From Leptodontidium sp. MPI-SDFR-AT-0119 (taxonomy: Eukaryota > Ascomycota > Leotiomycetes > Helotiales > Leptodontidiaceae), in contig JAHLEZ010000005.1 of NCBI GenBank assembly GCA_020726505.1, positions 3,286,001 to 3,350,000 of the forward strand: 64,000 nt of DNA. The letters are read 5' to 3'. The notes under the pieces are model-generated. The model saw nothing but the letters and a program-made list of their open reading frames with translations. It made no database searches and was not told the DNA's origin. This document shows, piece after piece, positions 22,899 to 35,028 of this stretch (the stretch's first letter is position 1; the number at the start of each line of letters is the position of its first letter). A program made the translations under genes and the position numbers.

Positions 22899-25071
22899 TT
22901 ACATTTCGGTACTTCCTGGAAGTCGGACTAATTTGTGCCCAAGATGACTCGAAGGGGGAAGATGGTTGTGATGAACGACCTTGGTCATGGTCTTCGTGCC
23001 TGCTCGAGATGCATCGATGCTCGTTTTGGGATCATCATAACTATCAATCTGGCAGCATTCGACATTCTTCATCCATCTGTTTTTGGCAACTGTCGATATC
23101 GAGGCTCGCTTTGATGGATCCGGGTTCAACATCGTGAGGAGGACTCGCCGTAGAGCTGGTGGGTTGATGTGCTGATCAAAGAATGCTACATAGGGGTAGT
23201 CCGATTCCGTTATTCCAGCACCTTCAACAATATGCTTGCTATTCCATTTTGTCCAGCCGCGAAGCAAATCATCATATAGAGGAGAACTTCCTGCTCTGGC
23301 CTCGTTCCACAGAACGCCATTGGCAGTCATGCAGAGCATCACAATAGCCGCACCCCAGACGTCCAAAGGTCTAGGATCATATTCCCCTGCAGCAAGCATT
23401 AGTACAGTTGGAAGAATAATGGTAACATATATTACCTGTGTTTGCAATGACCTCCGGAGCCACATATGGCGGGCTACCACACATCCCGGGAGGACATAGC
23501 CTGACCTCGCCCATATCTTTGCCACATTGACCACCTGATGACCTCAATCCAGGATGTATCCCAGCAAAAACTTCGGAAACTCCAAAATCGGTAATTTTCA
23601 GCTTGCTGTCTCTCGTGATCAGAAGATTCTCCATTTTGACATCCCGATGAGCAATGCCGTGTGTGTGGAGGTAATTAAGACCTTGGATTAGCTGCTTGAA
23701 CAAGCAGAGTCGATCGACGAGATGATCTTCTCTGGAAAGATACTTTTGGCTGACGAGATGGAAGAGATCCCCCTGATCACAAAATTCCATGACATGATTC
23801 CACCGTCCATTGTGAGTGCACAAACGGAAGGTTTCAACGATGTTCGGATGATGGGTGCTCTTGGCAATGGAGTATTCAGACTTGACTTTCTGCTCATAGT
23901 CCTCGCTCTTTTCTTTCATCGACTTCCCACGAAACTCTTTGACGGCATAAGTCTCGTTGGAGGCACCTCCTTTTCGGTTCATAAGTTTGACGTGTGCAGT
24001 AGCACCCTTCCCGATAGTCTTTCCTCGTCTTCCCACGAGTTTACTCTGATCGCAGAATTCGGAGTACAGCTCCACCTCGTCGACCGAAAATGTATCGGGA
24101 AGGCTCATACTCAATCGTCTTGACTTCAATCCGGTACCTGTATCTGCGGCCATTCCCCAGACTTGTCTCGAAGGAAGTTGAACCAGGGGATTGACCTGCT
24201 GGGTTACCGCTTTGGGAGCACCTTCAAGGTCCACACTCGTAGCACGATTCCGCCGCTGATCGGGTTTAGGTACAGGTTCGTGAGGCGCAAAAGCGATTTT
24301 GTGTTTTATGAGTCGTTCTCGAAGCCCAAGTCCACTGGACGAAGGATTCTTCTTCCTGCCACTGGCAAAAGATTCCGAGGTCGGCATTGGGACTGGTGGC
24401 TGCTTCTGGCCCCCGTCGATGGGTGATGCGGGTGATGCTGGCAGAGAACTAGTTGTGTGATTGGAAATTGTTCCTGGCATCCTTCGGATTGGTAGGCGGC
24501 GATGATCTTTCGATAACTCGGGGGTTGATTCATTGTTGTCCAACAACCCTAATCCGAAAACTCTTGACTTCGATGGCGTCTTGGGATGTGCTGTGGAATT
24601 CCCATTTCCTGAATGAGAGGTAGTGCGCTTGAAAAGTCCTGATAAGCCTCGTTTGACGGATGGCCTGTCATGTGCAGTAGCTCTTCTCTGGATGCCTCGT
24701 GGCTGTTGTCCAGCAATTGTCTTGTCCCTCTCCGTTGGTAATGGCGGCGGTGTTGCTGCTCTGTTCGCGGGTGTTGATGGGCAGCTTGGAATGACGACGT
24801 GGGTCATTGGGATGTTCTGTTTCTCCTGGAATAGAGGCGGGTGATGGCTTTTCACTGGTGTTATAGGTTCATTCGTAGCATCGCTACTCGTCTCGTCTTC
24901 CTCTCCCTCCTCTGGTATTGGAATTCTTAGATGAACTGGTCGCAACTCCGGTGAAGAATAATAGCTTGGACTTGATGGTCCATCTCTCTGTGGCTTAGAA
25001 GTATCCATCGTAGGCTCGAACGTGGTATCTGCGGTATGGATGGTGGGTGAGGTCATCGTGGCTGTTGGCAT
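22899..25071 (-). CDS. Ser/Thr protein kinase, Hal4/Sat4 (NPR/HAL5) family
   Basis: Two exons, 25071-23436 and 23386-22899, encode 707 residues. The intron (GTAATA to CTGCAG) falls inside the kinase domain after the APE motif and keeps phase. About 340 disordered, Ser/Pro-rich residues precede the kinase. Visible motifs are the glycine loop (GKGATAHVKL), the VAIK-like lysine (TYAVKEF), the catalytic loop HRDVKMEN (475-482), DFG (495-497) and APE (538-540). After the domain, KVVHHNHLPP is a hallmark tail of the Hal4/Hal5 group. In yeast these kinases stabilise Trk potassium transporters and other nutrient permeases at the plasma membrane. The frame is intact, and an in-frame Met at residue 6 is an alternative start. 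Confidence 0.88.
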
Positions 25072-25074
25072 GGA

Positions 25075-26180
25075 ATTAAGTGTGGAGGTAGAAGTTGTGC
25101 AATGTTCGGACGAAGGTCTGCGGTGGAAAGTTGTAGGCGCAAGGAAGCGGGAGGAAAGGAGGATTTAGGAATGGACTGGTCTTCCATCGGAGGTTTGATC
25201 CGGATCGCTGCTTTCCTCCAGCCATCCACGTTTCAAGAAAATGTGCTCGTGTGGTCTCGAGCCATTCCAGCGCTAGGGTCGGACCGTTGTTGTTGTAGTA
25301 GTGATTCGACGGATTGGTTTGGCGTACTGTACTTCGTACTTTAATGGTGGTTTATGCCCAGACTTGCGAGAAGCGCCGTAGGACTTGGTTTCGAATTGAG
25401 TTTGGAGGGACAAGGAGGAGGTTTGTAGAGGTGGAGCTGGACAATACCAGTGGTGAGCGTGCCTGTGTGCACAGGTTGATGTTGATGTCGAGCGTGCAGT
25501 TTTCTCGAGAGGTCGGGCAGTGTGACGTAGGTAGGAATGGGCAGAGGGATAGGGAGATGGATGTCCAAGTTGAAGCCAAAGCCTCGAGCCTGCAGAGGCC
25601 AACTCAAGAAAACACATCCCTCAACCTCGCAGAGAGTTGATATGCGATGATGGTAGGAGACTACTCCTCTCTGTTCCTCACGGAAGTTAAGCTGTTTGTA
25701 GGCGAAGACAAGGTTCATGGTCGACTAAGAAGGCACGAGGGTGTTGACCGGATTGCGACATTCTCGCTTTCTTTGTTCTTGAAATCCAACCTCAGCCAAG
25801 CAACAACTAGAAAGCAAGCATTTGACCAATAGATTATTCTACGGCTTGTTGTTCACCATTGATGTTGTCCCATGTTCTAGGTGGGTGGAAAGTGCTCCCA
25901 CCATGAGGCAGGTGTTTACATGAAGCCCAAGGCCAGCTACTTAGCGAGGTGGGTACAGGGACTTGGGATTGTTTCACGATGGAAGCTTGTACGAATTACA
26001 AGAGGTTGTCATTATTGTCCTATTTAATGAGCATTTGGGTATTCCATGAGCTCCCTTGTCAAGATATGTTGTCAAGCTAACAAATTGCACATGTTAAATT
26101 CATATGATTCGCTATGTACCTATCAAACAAGACTCCTAGCTTTCAAAGCTCGTAAAATTTCATCTTATCATCAATTAATC
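25075..26180. other. Intergenic, kinase promoter region
   Basis: Overlapping open frames on both strands at 25270-25720 reflect composition and show no family. This is probably the promoter and 5' leader of the kinase gene, plus the 3' side of the multicopper oxidase. Confidence 0.35.
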
Positions 26181-26185
26181 ATCAA

Positions 26186-28246
26186 TTACGCTTTAAAAGG
26201 AATCCCCGTCGGAAATGCCTCCCGCTTCCCCTTACCATTAAACTCCGACTGGGTCGGCGCCGTATCGGAAATTGTGCTGGTTGCCGTCTGATAGTATGTA
26301 ACCAATGCATCCTCTACACCCTCATGATTATCATACGCCTTCAGATTGGCAAAAGCAGGCAAGACCACGTTGACGGCGTTATCCAAGGTTTGGACTGATG
26401 CATCATACTTCTTTGAAATGAAGCGTGGGTCGAGGGGGTCGATAAATCGCGCTGTGTTGGGCGGGTAGTTGAAGTTCGGGAGAGATGTGACGTTGAATGC
26501 TGCCATCATGGCGTGGTCTTCATGTACCAAATTATGACAGTGGAACATCTGTATAGAATTAGCTTTTGCGGGGGGATCAGTGGAGGAACTGCTGAGCTTA
26601 CATAAAGACCTTCCCATGGGGTGTAACGTGCAAGCACATAGACCTCTTCGTTTTGGCCTAGTAGCACAACATCTTGCAATGCAGCAGCTTCGTAAGTCTG
26701 CACTCCACGAGAGCCTTTCTGTCTTGAAACGACCTGGAAATCGACCAGATGGACGTGGATTGGATGAGACCATCCACCACCGTTGTTGACTAGTTTCCAC
26801 AGCTCAACAGCTCCACGGGGAGGTCTGGCTATGACTCGGTTGTTGATATCGTCGAATGTGACACCATTGATCTTCCAAGCACCATTCCTTTTATTGTCAG
26901 TTTTAATTTATAGGAATTGAAGAGAATTTTACCCACTTTGACTCGAAGTTGAAGACATGATCAGGCTTTGACAGATCCTTGGAAGGTGGAAGTGGAAGTG
27001 GGGCAAAGGCTGCAGGCACGGGGCCATTGTTGGAAGTATCCGAGACCGTCGTGCCAACGTTGAACTTCATCACCTGATTGGTGTTGTTGTACGGTGTATC
27101 AGCCTGCACGTTATAGAAGTTCTTCAAGTAGATTGGCTTTCCAGCATAAGGCGCAAAATCCACGACGATCTCCCATCTCTCGGCCATGGATATCCAGAGA
27201 TCTGGCGTCTGGACTGGCTTGGAAGTTCTGCCGCTGTCCGAACCGACGACGTAGAACGGAATGTGGTGCGAGGTATCGTCTTCGAGGATTCCGAGGTCTG
27301 TGACAAAATACAAGCGGAATGCGCGACTTACGGACACATCTAATAGACGGAACCTGTATTTCCGGGGCTCGACATTGAGGAATGGCCACGGCTGCCCATT
27401 TCTGACTGGCTGTCAGTAATAATTTATGACAATTCCCCAAAAACTTACACATGGATAATATCTCCAAAGAGACTGACCCCCGGCTGCGTGGCGGGTGATA
27501 CGAGCTGTCCATCTGTTCCGTACTGCTTTGAGGACAATGCCATCGGGATGTCGTATTTGCCCTGCGGTAGACCCGAGTTCTTTTCATCATTGTCTGAGAG
27601 GATGTAGAAACCTGCTTGGCCAAAATAGGCGTTTTCGGCAGTATGATCAATAGCATGGTCATGATACCAGAGCGTTCGAGCACGTTGAGCATTCGGGTAA
27701 TAGTAGTCCTTGTAGAATCCAACGGGAATTGTGTCTTCCGCCCAACCGTCCCATGGCGGATGTGCTGTGGTTCGGATTTAGTCAAGCCGCGGAAATTTAA
27801 ATTGCAATTTGGACTCACTGATGGAACCGTGAAGATGCGTTACAGTTGGTTTGTCATTTCCCTCGTTGATGAACCGGACTACCGCCTCGGTCCCGAAAGT
27901 CATATGGAACGTAGGGCCAGGAGAGATGCCGTTGTAACCCACGAGCCGGGTAGGCGGGAGTTCTGGATACACTTGCTGAGTGAAACCCTTGATGTGAATC
28001 TCATAGTAGTCAATATTTGAGCCGTCCGACTTGGTGTACGTTCTGTGGAAGGACTGTTAGTGATCTGCTTCACCTTGACGGAATCCACGCTCAAACTTAC
28101 GCCAGAGGCGTGGCGATTGGCGGTACGGGTAATGGAAACTCGTAGAAGTGCTTGTAGGCTGGACTCGGTCCGTTTCCAGCAGCTGAAGTCAGACCAAGTA
28201 GCAAGGAAGTTGCAAAGCTTGAAAGAAAGGCCCTTTGAGTCAACAT
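26186..28246 (-). CDS. Secreted multicopper oxidase, bilirubin-oxidase/laccase-like
   Basis: Six exons (28246-28101, 28042-27819, 27764-27449, 27401-26937, 26887-26602, 26548-26186) join in phase to 599 residues. Every intron starts GT and ends AG. Residues 1-22 look like a signal peptide (MLTQRAFLSSFATSLLLGLT). The four copper-binding stretches are present: THLHGS, WYHDHAIDHTAENAYFGQAG, HPIHVHLVDF and MFHCHNLVHEDHAMM (from residue 480, with the type-1 Cys483). The sequence around HGSITHPPWDGWAED fits the bilirubin-oxidase subgroup better than classical laccases. It would oxidise phenols or tetrapyrroles with four-electron reduction of O2 outside the cell; the substrate is unknown. All copper ligands appear intact. 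Confidence 0.9.
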
Positions 28247-28249
28247 GAT

Positions 28250-31105
28250 GGCTGCAAACTTTAGAAAATCTGGACGAAGGACAATAGATATCCGATGTAT
28301 AAGAGCAAAGAAAGCCCAGTTTGACCTGATCTACCTTCATCAAGGCCAGAGGAAAGCTTTTTAAATATATGAAGGTCCTGGTCTTCTCTTGTGCAACTGC
28401 ATGCGAGCCCATGTCAACAGAGTTAAAAGCCACAATTGCATTCCAGAACGCCTCCTGTGACGCTGCAGACAACACCACAATAACGAAAATAATATCTTCT
28501 GGTAGCACATGCGTTTACATTATTGAAACTCACCCACAGAATTCAGATGGGATGCATCATACGAGGGCTGGAGTGAACCCATGCCGCCCACGATACCGAT
28601 ATAAAGGAGTCCTGATATCATGCAGTTGAGGAGATACCAAGCTGGGCGTATCTGACAGCTTGCACAAGCTTTCCAATACTAATATGGGGTGCAATGCTAA
28701 GCTTTCATTGGCATTTCTTGGTCACGATAAGCTTTCTCACTAATGCAAGTAAGTGATAGTGGATGACCCACCATTCTGGACTCGCCAAAATTCTAGTGCG
28801 GCGCATTCTTGGGCTTGCGGCGGAGATTTGTTCCGATACCGTGCATGTTGAATGAACCAATGAGGACAACAACGAATAAGTCGTGATATCATGCACAGGT
28901 CAAGCCGCCTTCGTCGTGGAGTACAAAGTGGCGGCTATTCCGCGACAGCCTTCTACACGCCTGAACATTGGGCAATCTTTGGCTGTTGACACGTGAATGG
29001 GTTACTGGGTTATTTTTGGGAACAGGCGCGACTGATACCGGAGTTTCTCTGCTTGTTGACGAACAGCAAAGCCTCTCGGCCTTTCAGAATTACGTGGAGA
29101 CCCAGATCCACGAGTAGGGTTGAGATCATTGTCGAAGTATGCCGAACTCTGAGTAGATTCTCACCTGAGAGCTAGGTGTTCTTGCATGCATGTGGTGCGA
29201 CATGAGATGCATGCTTCAGATCATGATAATTAGCCACTCGAAAGCATGACTGCGGTTCCGATTGGGAGGGTTTGTTCTCGGAGTTCGGCAACCTAAAGGG
29301 AAGTAAGGTGGTACATTCGTGCATGCGTCTTATGCAGTCAGTCCACTTTCCACTTCCGCTTCCTGCGTTCCGCTCAAGGCGGCTCAGCTCGGAAAATATA
29401 CTCGAAGCATACCGCCACTCCGTTTGACTGCTTATTGAGACTTGATGATCTAGAATATAATTCACCTGCCATGCTTTCCCCTAGTCTCGACCATCTCGCC
29501 GGGTAGATATAAACTCCGAGATTTGAAACTCTGTCGCAGGTTGCTTCTTCAAGAAAAGGCACGTCAGCGAAGTTCAATTAATCTAATGCTGAAAAGTAGA
29601 GGAGTTTTGACGGTAAATCACAAATCATGTCTCGAGTGTGAGCAGTGACATTGGTGGGATCGTTCTTTGTCTTTCAGAGTGCGAACATGAAGTTATACAA
29701 CATCATGAGAAGCCCAAGAGAAAATTTACTAACAAATCTTATGAGCCACTACAAAGTATCCCAAAGCAAGCAGTGTCTCTTCTACCCCTAGTTTCCCTCT
29801 GTCGCGGTCTCGTCTCGGTGCTTCACACTCGCTTGGCAGTTTTTCGGGACATTCCAAAGCGTCACCCCAATGAGAAAAGACAGTCCTTCCATGATATCCT
29901 ATATTCTAGCAATCGAGCGGATTGTCAGATGAGGAATTAGTTCATGACATCTGATGATCTCCCGGGGCATCTTCTGTTTCATGCAACAGGGTTCGGGCTG
30001 GATCTGGCTGTCCTCTTCCCCTCTCACTCCCGTTTTCCTTGAATGAGATAGGCTCAAAGTTCCGAGTTGTTTTCAGTACATGTGATAATCCAAGTCGGCT
30101 TTCTAAAACTTTTTGGAGCTGTCACAAGAGTTGGGCATTGAGATTTTTGCAGCAAATTTGGGCAAGAAAGACCGGGATTAAGGTGCGGGTGCCACCAGTA
30201 TGAGGGATGAAAGGATTTTGTTTAACCTTCGTTTTTGCAAGAATTGTTCCCCAAGCGCAACTTTACATATCTGTGATACACTCCCGGTGTGTTTTCAAAG
30301 GCCAAATGCTTTTTCTTCTGGTATAAACCCTCATCCTGCTCCATTTAAGCCTTAATCACTTAAAACTGCCGGGAGGGCATAATCATGGGCAGTGGCAGTA
30401 AAGAAAGTACCAAAAATCCTGCAGTGCTTTAAAATCTGCATACACGGACATGTTCTATTGAACGAGACCCCAACCCCCCGTGAGATAATCTGAGCAGCGG
30501 CGAATTATTTAGCTGTTATCTCATCGAGATGAGCTCATCAACTCTTCGTTTGGCGTTCATTACAGCGGTCGATGTCAAGATTGAATTCCGGAGGAAGCTG
30601 CAGGACTCCCGAAGCAATGGTACCTGGGATCTAATTCCGGGGGCTTAGTGCTCGCCAGATGCAAATAAGAAAGGGGGTGGGTGGCTGGTCAACATAAGCG
30701 GGCGGGGCAAAAAAAAAAAAACATACAACAGTGGGTATTCGCTGGTGGTCACCCACCCAACTACTAATCCACCGATCTGAAGCTTGGGTTTGGCAGAGCG
30801 GACGGGATGCCCCTTTCTCTTCAGTCTATGGTCGTATGTGGCAGATCTGAGGCTACTTGGAATTATATACAGAAGTTTATGAACTGTTCCTGAGAGAATG
30901 GGCTCGCTAAAAAGACGTTCACCCTAAGGGGACGCCAAGACAATGCCTCCTCCAACACGCAAGAGATTGCAAAGAAAGTACTCAAAGTCAAAACTACGCC
31001 AAGTAAGAAAAGCCCATTATTTCATTCTATCACAGTTCCAGTCCCTTCACGGTCCGACGGAGCTCCATATGCAGGCCCTGTCAAGAATTAATGATTTTCC
31101 CAACA
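28250..31105. other. Long intergenic region between the multicopper oxidase and the UstYa gene
   Basis: Several short frames on both strands (such as 28705-28896, 29172-29577 and 29638-29940) lack starts, domains and neighbours. A run of 12 A lies near 30711-30722. The first few hundred bases should be the multicopper oxidase promoter. No RNA gene is visible. Confidence 0.35.
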
Positions 31106-31110
31106 GAAGC

Positions 31111-32059
31111 TCACGCAGGATTCTTACCAAGTGTGGGATGAACGACGAGCCCAGGCTGGAAGACATCCACAAATCTCTCCTTGTTCCACTCATCCAGTGC
31201 CTCCCACGAGCGACAAGTATGAGGCGTGGACCAGTTTGCAGAAGGGACTGGTTGCTTCGTTCCCCATTTGAAGGTTATGAGAGATGTATCGCCATGGCAC
31301 ATGATGGCTTGCCGAAGAGTGTCTAGGCAGTGAACTATTCAAAAACACCATTAGATTGTGGAATCGAAAAGAGTGAGTAATGACGCACAGTTGTGAGCGC
31401 GGAGGAGGAATAGCTCATCAGCTGTTGCATTTGGCCAGTAATGTTCAACGTGAAGAAATTTATGGATCCTCTTCTGTTTGAATGTCAGTTTTGAGACCTC
31501 CTGGAAAGTAGAAAACCCCGTACAATACAGTGAAGATGATGAAAGACAGTCATTTGGCCGAAATAGCCTGACCCATCTGTAAACCGGACAGAGTTCTCCA
31601 GTCTGTCCAGTCGTTTGATTTCCACTTCGGGAACCCTGATGTTTGCATCTAAACGATCAGAATTAGTCAATGTTTGTATCAAAGAGGAGACTTTGTACTC
31701 TGAAGTAGTTTGTGCCATGCAATTTCTAATTCTTCACTCGGTTCCCCAGTATATATGCGAGCAGTTGATTGATTGAGGTGGGGATTCACTTCGAACACTT
31801 TTTGCAAATACGGAATTCCCAGCGAATCCACGTTTGGGTTACGATTCGAGGAAATTAAATAGATGGAAGTGTATGCAAGAATGAGAACAGCGTGGAGGAT
31901 CCATGGGAAGATTTTTTGAAGCGTGCTTGATCTCGTCGTAGATTGGGGCTCTTGGCTGAATGAACTTCCATTCTCATTGTCTGTGGTAGACACTGCTGAG
32001 TAGGAAGAAGCGTTCCATGCTACCTGAGGATGTTTGCTTGGGTTCAGAGAAGATACCAT
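31111..32059 (-). CDS. UstYa-family (DUF3328) oxidase-like membrane protein
   Basis: Four exons (32059-31699, 31648-31524, 31473-31389, 31334-31111) join in phase to 264 residues. A single transmembrane helix lies at about 50-70 (IFPWILHAVLILAYTSIYLI), after a polar N-terminus. Two HxxHC motifs define the family: HHLHC at 157-161 and HNFHC at 189-193, the second followed by LD. Between them is KRIHKFLHVEHYW, and a Trp-rich end follows (PHTCRSWEALDEW). UstYa proteins act on ribosomal peptide precursors (ustiloxin, phomopsin, asperipin, epichloecyclin) and in some other toxin pathways, catalysing oxidative cyclisation or crosslinking. The gene is divergent from the peptide-precursor gene 1.3 kb away, which is its likely substrate. 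All frames are intact. Confidence 0.85.
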
Positions 32060-33366
32060 TTCGATTGAAATGAAAATTGGAATGAAAATTGGATGGGAAT
32101 CGTGAATATCTTGCTATTTTTCTCAACAAGGCGGAGGAATCTTCTCGTTCGGCTTATGTTGTTGTTCTTGTTTATGGCACTTTAAACATCGTCGGAGTGG
32201 CCGAACCGGCGAAAAGGCGCTGAAGAGTATCACCGAGCTGATTCAAACTTTTGGTCCCATTGCATACGTTTCTTTGGCCGATGAAGCTCCATATACACTT
32301 GGCCAATGTATTCTGCACGCTACACCGGTTGGTCGTATATTCTGACATCAAGGATATCGGTCAAGCGCTCGTCACCTCGCTTAGCTACGATGCTTACTTG
32401 CATATATGAATGAAAGCTCAGCCTTCGGCATTTTTTCTCCGATTTAAAGTTCTCGTCACACATCAATAGTCACTAAGTTCTGACCTGCAGCATCAAGCGA
32501 TAGAAGCTGTGCGAAGGCGACAGAAGAAACCTGGAGTACTTCAGCGGAAAGGCCCATTTAGGAAGGTTACTTCACACCTGTGCCGTTGCCCTATTGCATC
32601 TGAGCTACGGCCGAGACGGGTGGGGTCTGTCTTAGAGCGATGGCTGCTTGGCTGATCGAATTAGAGGCGCCGGCAGATACTGTGCCAAGCGAACAGGGGC
32701 CAAAATTAGTGAGCTGGGGAACTCTACCAATATCAAAAAGCTATTTATTCCACGAGGCAAAATTTGTATCTCCTTCCTCATTCATAGATTATTTGACAAT
32801 GTAATCCTTTACGAAATGCAAGTAAGAAAGTCGCCGAATGACGGCATTGGATATTTGCTTTATGCATTCTTCCTTGGTCAGATAATGTCTGTCTTTGTAA
32901 ACAAGCCCCAGCACAGCCAGAATCCCATTGTCCTAACTGGCGTATGGTCTTTGGCAACTGAGATCACAGTGCCTGTCGGTGAAATACTCTTGATGGCTTG
33001 ATCAACAAATCGTAGAAGCTGACAATGTTGTTACTCCGCGTGATGACTTGAAGCTGAAAACAAACTGCCTCTCGGTGAGATATCCTTGCTGCATGGATGA
33101 AATGTTGGAGCAGCTGATGGTGAGGTTCAGGACAATACAGTTGCAAGAATAAGAGCTGACATACTTGTTACAGGGAGCATGGAGAAGACGAGGAGGCATC
33201 GTGGAGATATTTTTTGTATAAGAAGGGTCGATTCTCTTTCATTCGAATCCTTATCCTCAACAGACACATCCAGATTATCACAGAACATCACTTCGGCAAT
33301 TTCAAACTCATTCTTCGCATTTAAAGTCCAGAATCCCAAGTTCCAACAAGTCTCCGAATCATCAAA
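32060..33366. promoter_or_regulatory. Shared divergent promoter region, UstYa gene and peptide precursor
   Basis: These 1.3 kb separate the start codons of two genes pointing away from each other. I found no supported gene in it: the frame at 32648-33001 (plus) has no domain and the minus frames near 33000-33465 are shadows. The arrangement would allow co-regulation of precursor and modifying enzyme. No specific transcription-factor site is claimed. Confidence 0.4.
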
Positions 33367-33832
33367 ATGCAATTCAGTACCTCCACCATCGTTGCTTTCT
33401 TGCCTCTCATGGCTTCCTTCGCGGTGGCTGCGCCATTGACCCGTTAGTCCTTGAATTCTCCTCATAAATTTGACTTGAATCTTGAGCTCACAACCAACAG
33501 CTTCAACGACAGCACTCGTGGCACGAGCCGATATTCCGGAGGAATGTCACTTTGTCAACAATGACTCCGCGTCCCGCGCCCTGGTCTGCGAGTACGCCAC
33601 TGCCCCGGTTCTCGATTCCAACTTTCCCGGCGCTTGTATCACCAATGCAGCAGGCGATATCACATGCACCCTTCCCGAAGGGTCCAAGGACATTAGCATC
33701 AACAAGCCGCTCGCTGCTCGAGACGTTGATGCCGAGGCATACAAGCTTACCATCTCTTGGAAGAGAGATGAGACTGCTCTTCTGGAGCGCGCAGTTGAAC
33801 AGGAGGCTTACAGACTTACCATCTCCTGGTAG
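33367..33832 (+). CDS. Secreted repeat-containing peptide precursor (candidate RiPP/KEP-type)
   Basis: Two exons, 33367-33442 and 33501-33832 (intron GTTAGT to CCAACAG), give 135 residues. Residues 1-22 are a clear signal peptide (MQFSTSTIVAFLPLMASFAV with AA after it). A middle part has four cysteines (41, 55, 71, 81). The C-terminus carries two heptapeptides, YKLTISW (106-112) and YRLTISW (129-135, the last residues). The first follows Arg99 plus DVDAEA and is followed by Lys-Arg (113-114). The second follows Arg122 plus AVEQEA. This matches Kex2-type cleavage with dipeptide trimming, as in dikaritin precursors and alpha-pheromones. The adjacent UstYa gene favours a crosslinked cyclic peptide, with Tyr as the likely modified residue. 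A pheromone role is the main alternative. Confidence 0.8.
33740..33829 (+). repeat. Two tandem core-peptide repeats in the precursor
   Basis: Codons for YKLTISW at 33740-33760 and YRLTISW at 33809-33829 differ by one conservative residue (Lys/Arg). Both are preceded by Glu-Ala. The spacer holds the Lys-Arg site and a short acidic linker. Confidence 0.85.
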
Positions 33833-33839
33833 ACGCACC

Positions 33840-35025
33840 TAGCGAACGGTCAAGACTCGGTAGAGATGGGTGCGATGCCAAAAATCTTTCATTTTACTTG
33901 TATCAGGGAGTGAGACGGTTGATTGGCTTTTTAGTAGTTGAATTTCTTTTAGGTGCGTTTGCGGGAGAAGATGCGAGTCTTGATCAGGTGCTTGGTTGTT
34001 CTTGCTATTTTCTATTCATGAAATTAAATGCTGAACGGGTTTTACTATGGCTCTCTATCTAAATTTGAAGTGATCGAATGCTCCCTCTATGTGACTGCAT
34101 TACTACGGCTAATACAGAATAACAAGGGTATCCGTCTTTACAGGCATTCCAGGTTGTTTACTCGTTGAGAAAACCAGGTTTTACCGAGACGGTCGTAAGT
34201 GTCAGGTAGGCGCAGTGAATGTTCTGTTACAACGTTGGGACATAAGGGTCGGCTATTTGGCAAGAGTTTCTCACTGTACCAAGCCTCTCCTGGACTTTTG
34301 ATGAAATGACAGTCGTTGCTAGGTTGCCCTTCTAGGATTGAGACATGCGGCCCGCATCAAGTTTAGATAGCGGTAAAATTCATTAGACGGGCGTCGACTG
34401 CATGATTGGGGATGTTTGCAGAACTCTGTTCGAAGATCCGAAGAACCAAGGACTGATGTCTTTGCACGTTTGTTTGCCAGCTTCATCAAGCCAGTGAGTT
34501 ACCAAAGCTGCGGGATTTTTTCTTGAAGCTGATTTAAGAAAACATAAATTCATCTGACCAATCTGTTCTGGCGTGAAATCGAGAAACTATCTAAGCGACA
34601 GGCACAAAGGAAATACAAAGAAGATGTAGCGAGCGTGTCTATATATGTTCCAATCAATCTGTTCCCCTTGTATGGATCCATCAACGAGCTTCCTTAGCCT
34701 AAGTCAATATCTCTTCCTCCACCGGTTCATCATTCGATTCCTGACCCCTAAATGGCATATAAGGGACGCCTCCAGGATACATGGTCTCTTTCCATCCTTC
34801 TGCCTTCTTCATTCCGCCTGTGAGCAAGACCAGAATCCATCATCGACCACGGAGAATCACGTGTCATTCAGAATCCATCCCCTTCCCACGACGGAGGATC
34901 CGATCACCACCGCCTCCCAGTATCCCAATATCCTCCTCACATCTCATAAAATGGCCTCCCTCTTAATCCTTCTGGTAATCCAACGATCCCAGCCCTTCGG
35001 CCAAGCGCGATCCAGTGATTCTGCG
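33840..35025. other. Intergenic, no supported gene
   Basis: This is the 3' side of the precursor gene. A plus-strand frame at 34645-35115 is antisense to the small gene that follows and has no recognisable family. Confidence 0.35.
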
Positions 35026-35028
35026 ACC

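Noticed and set aside
22499..23137. A 212-codon plus-strand frame
   Set aside because: It overlaps the antisense of the kinase C-terminal exon, has no domain and no good start; it is a shadow.
33367..33832. Reading the precursor as a classical alpha-factor gene
   Set aside because: The repeated heptapeptide lacks the Cys pair and Gly-Gln/Pro-Gly turn seen in filamentous ascomycete alpha-pheromones, and a UstYa gene is next door; kept as an alternative, not as the main call.
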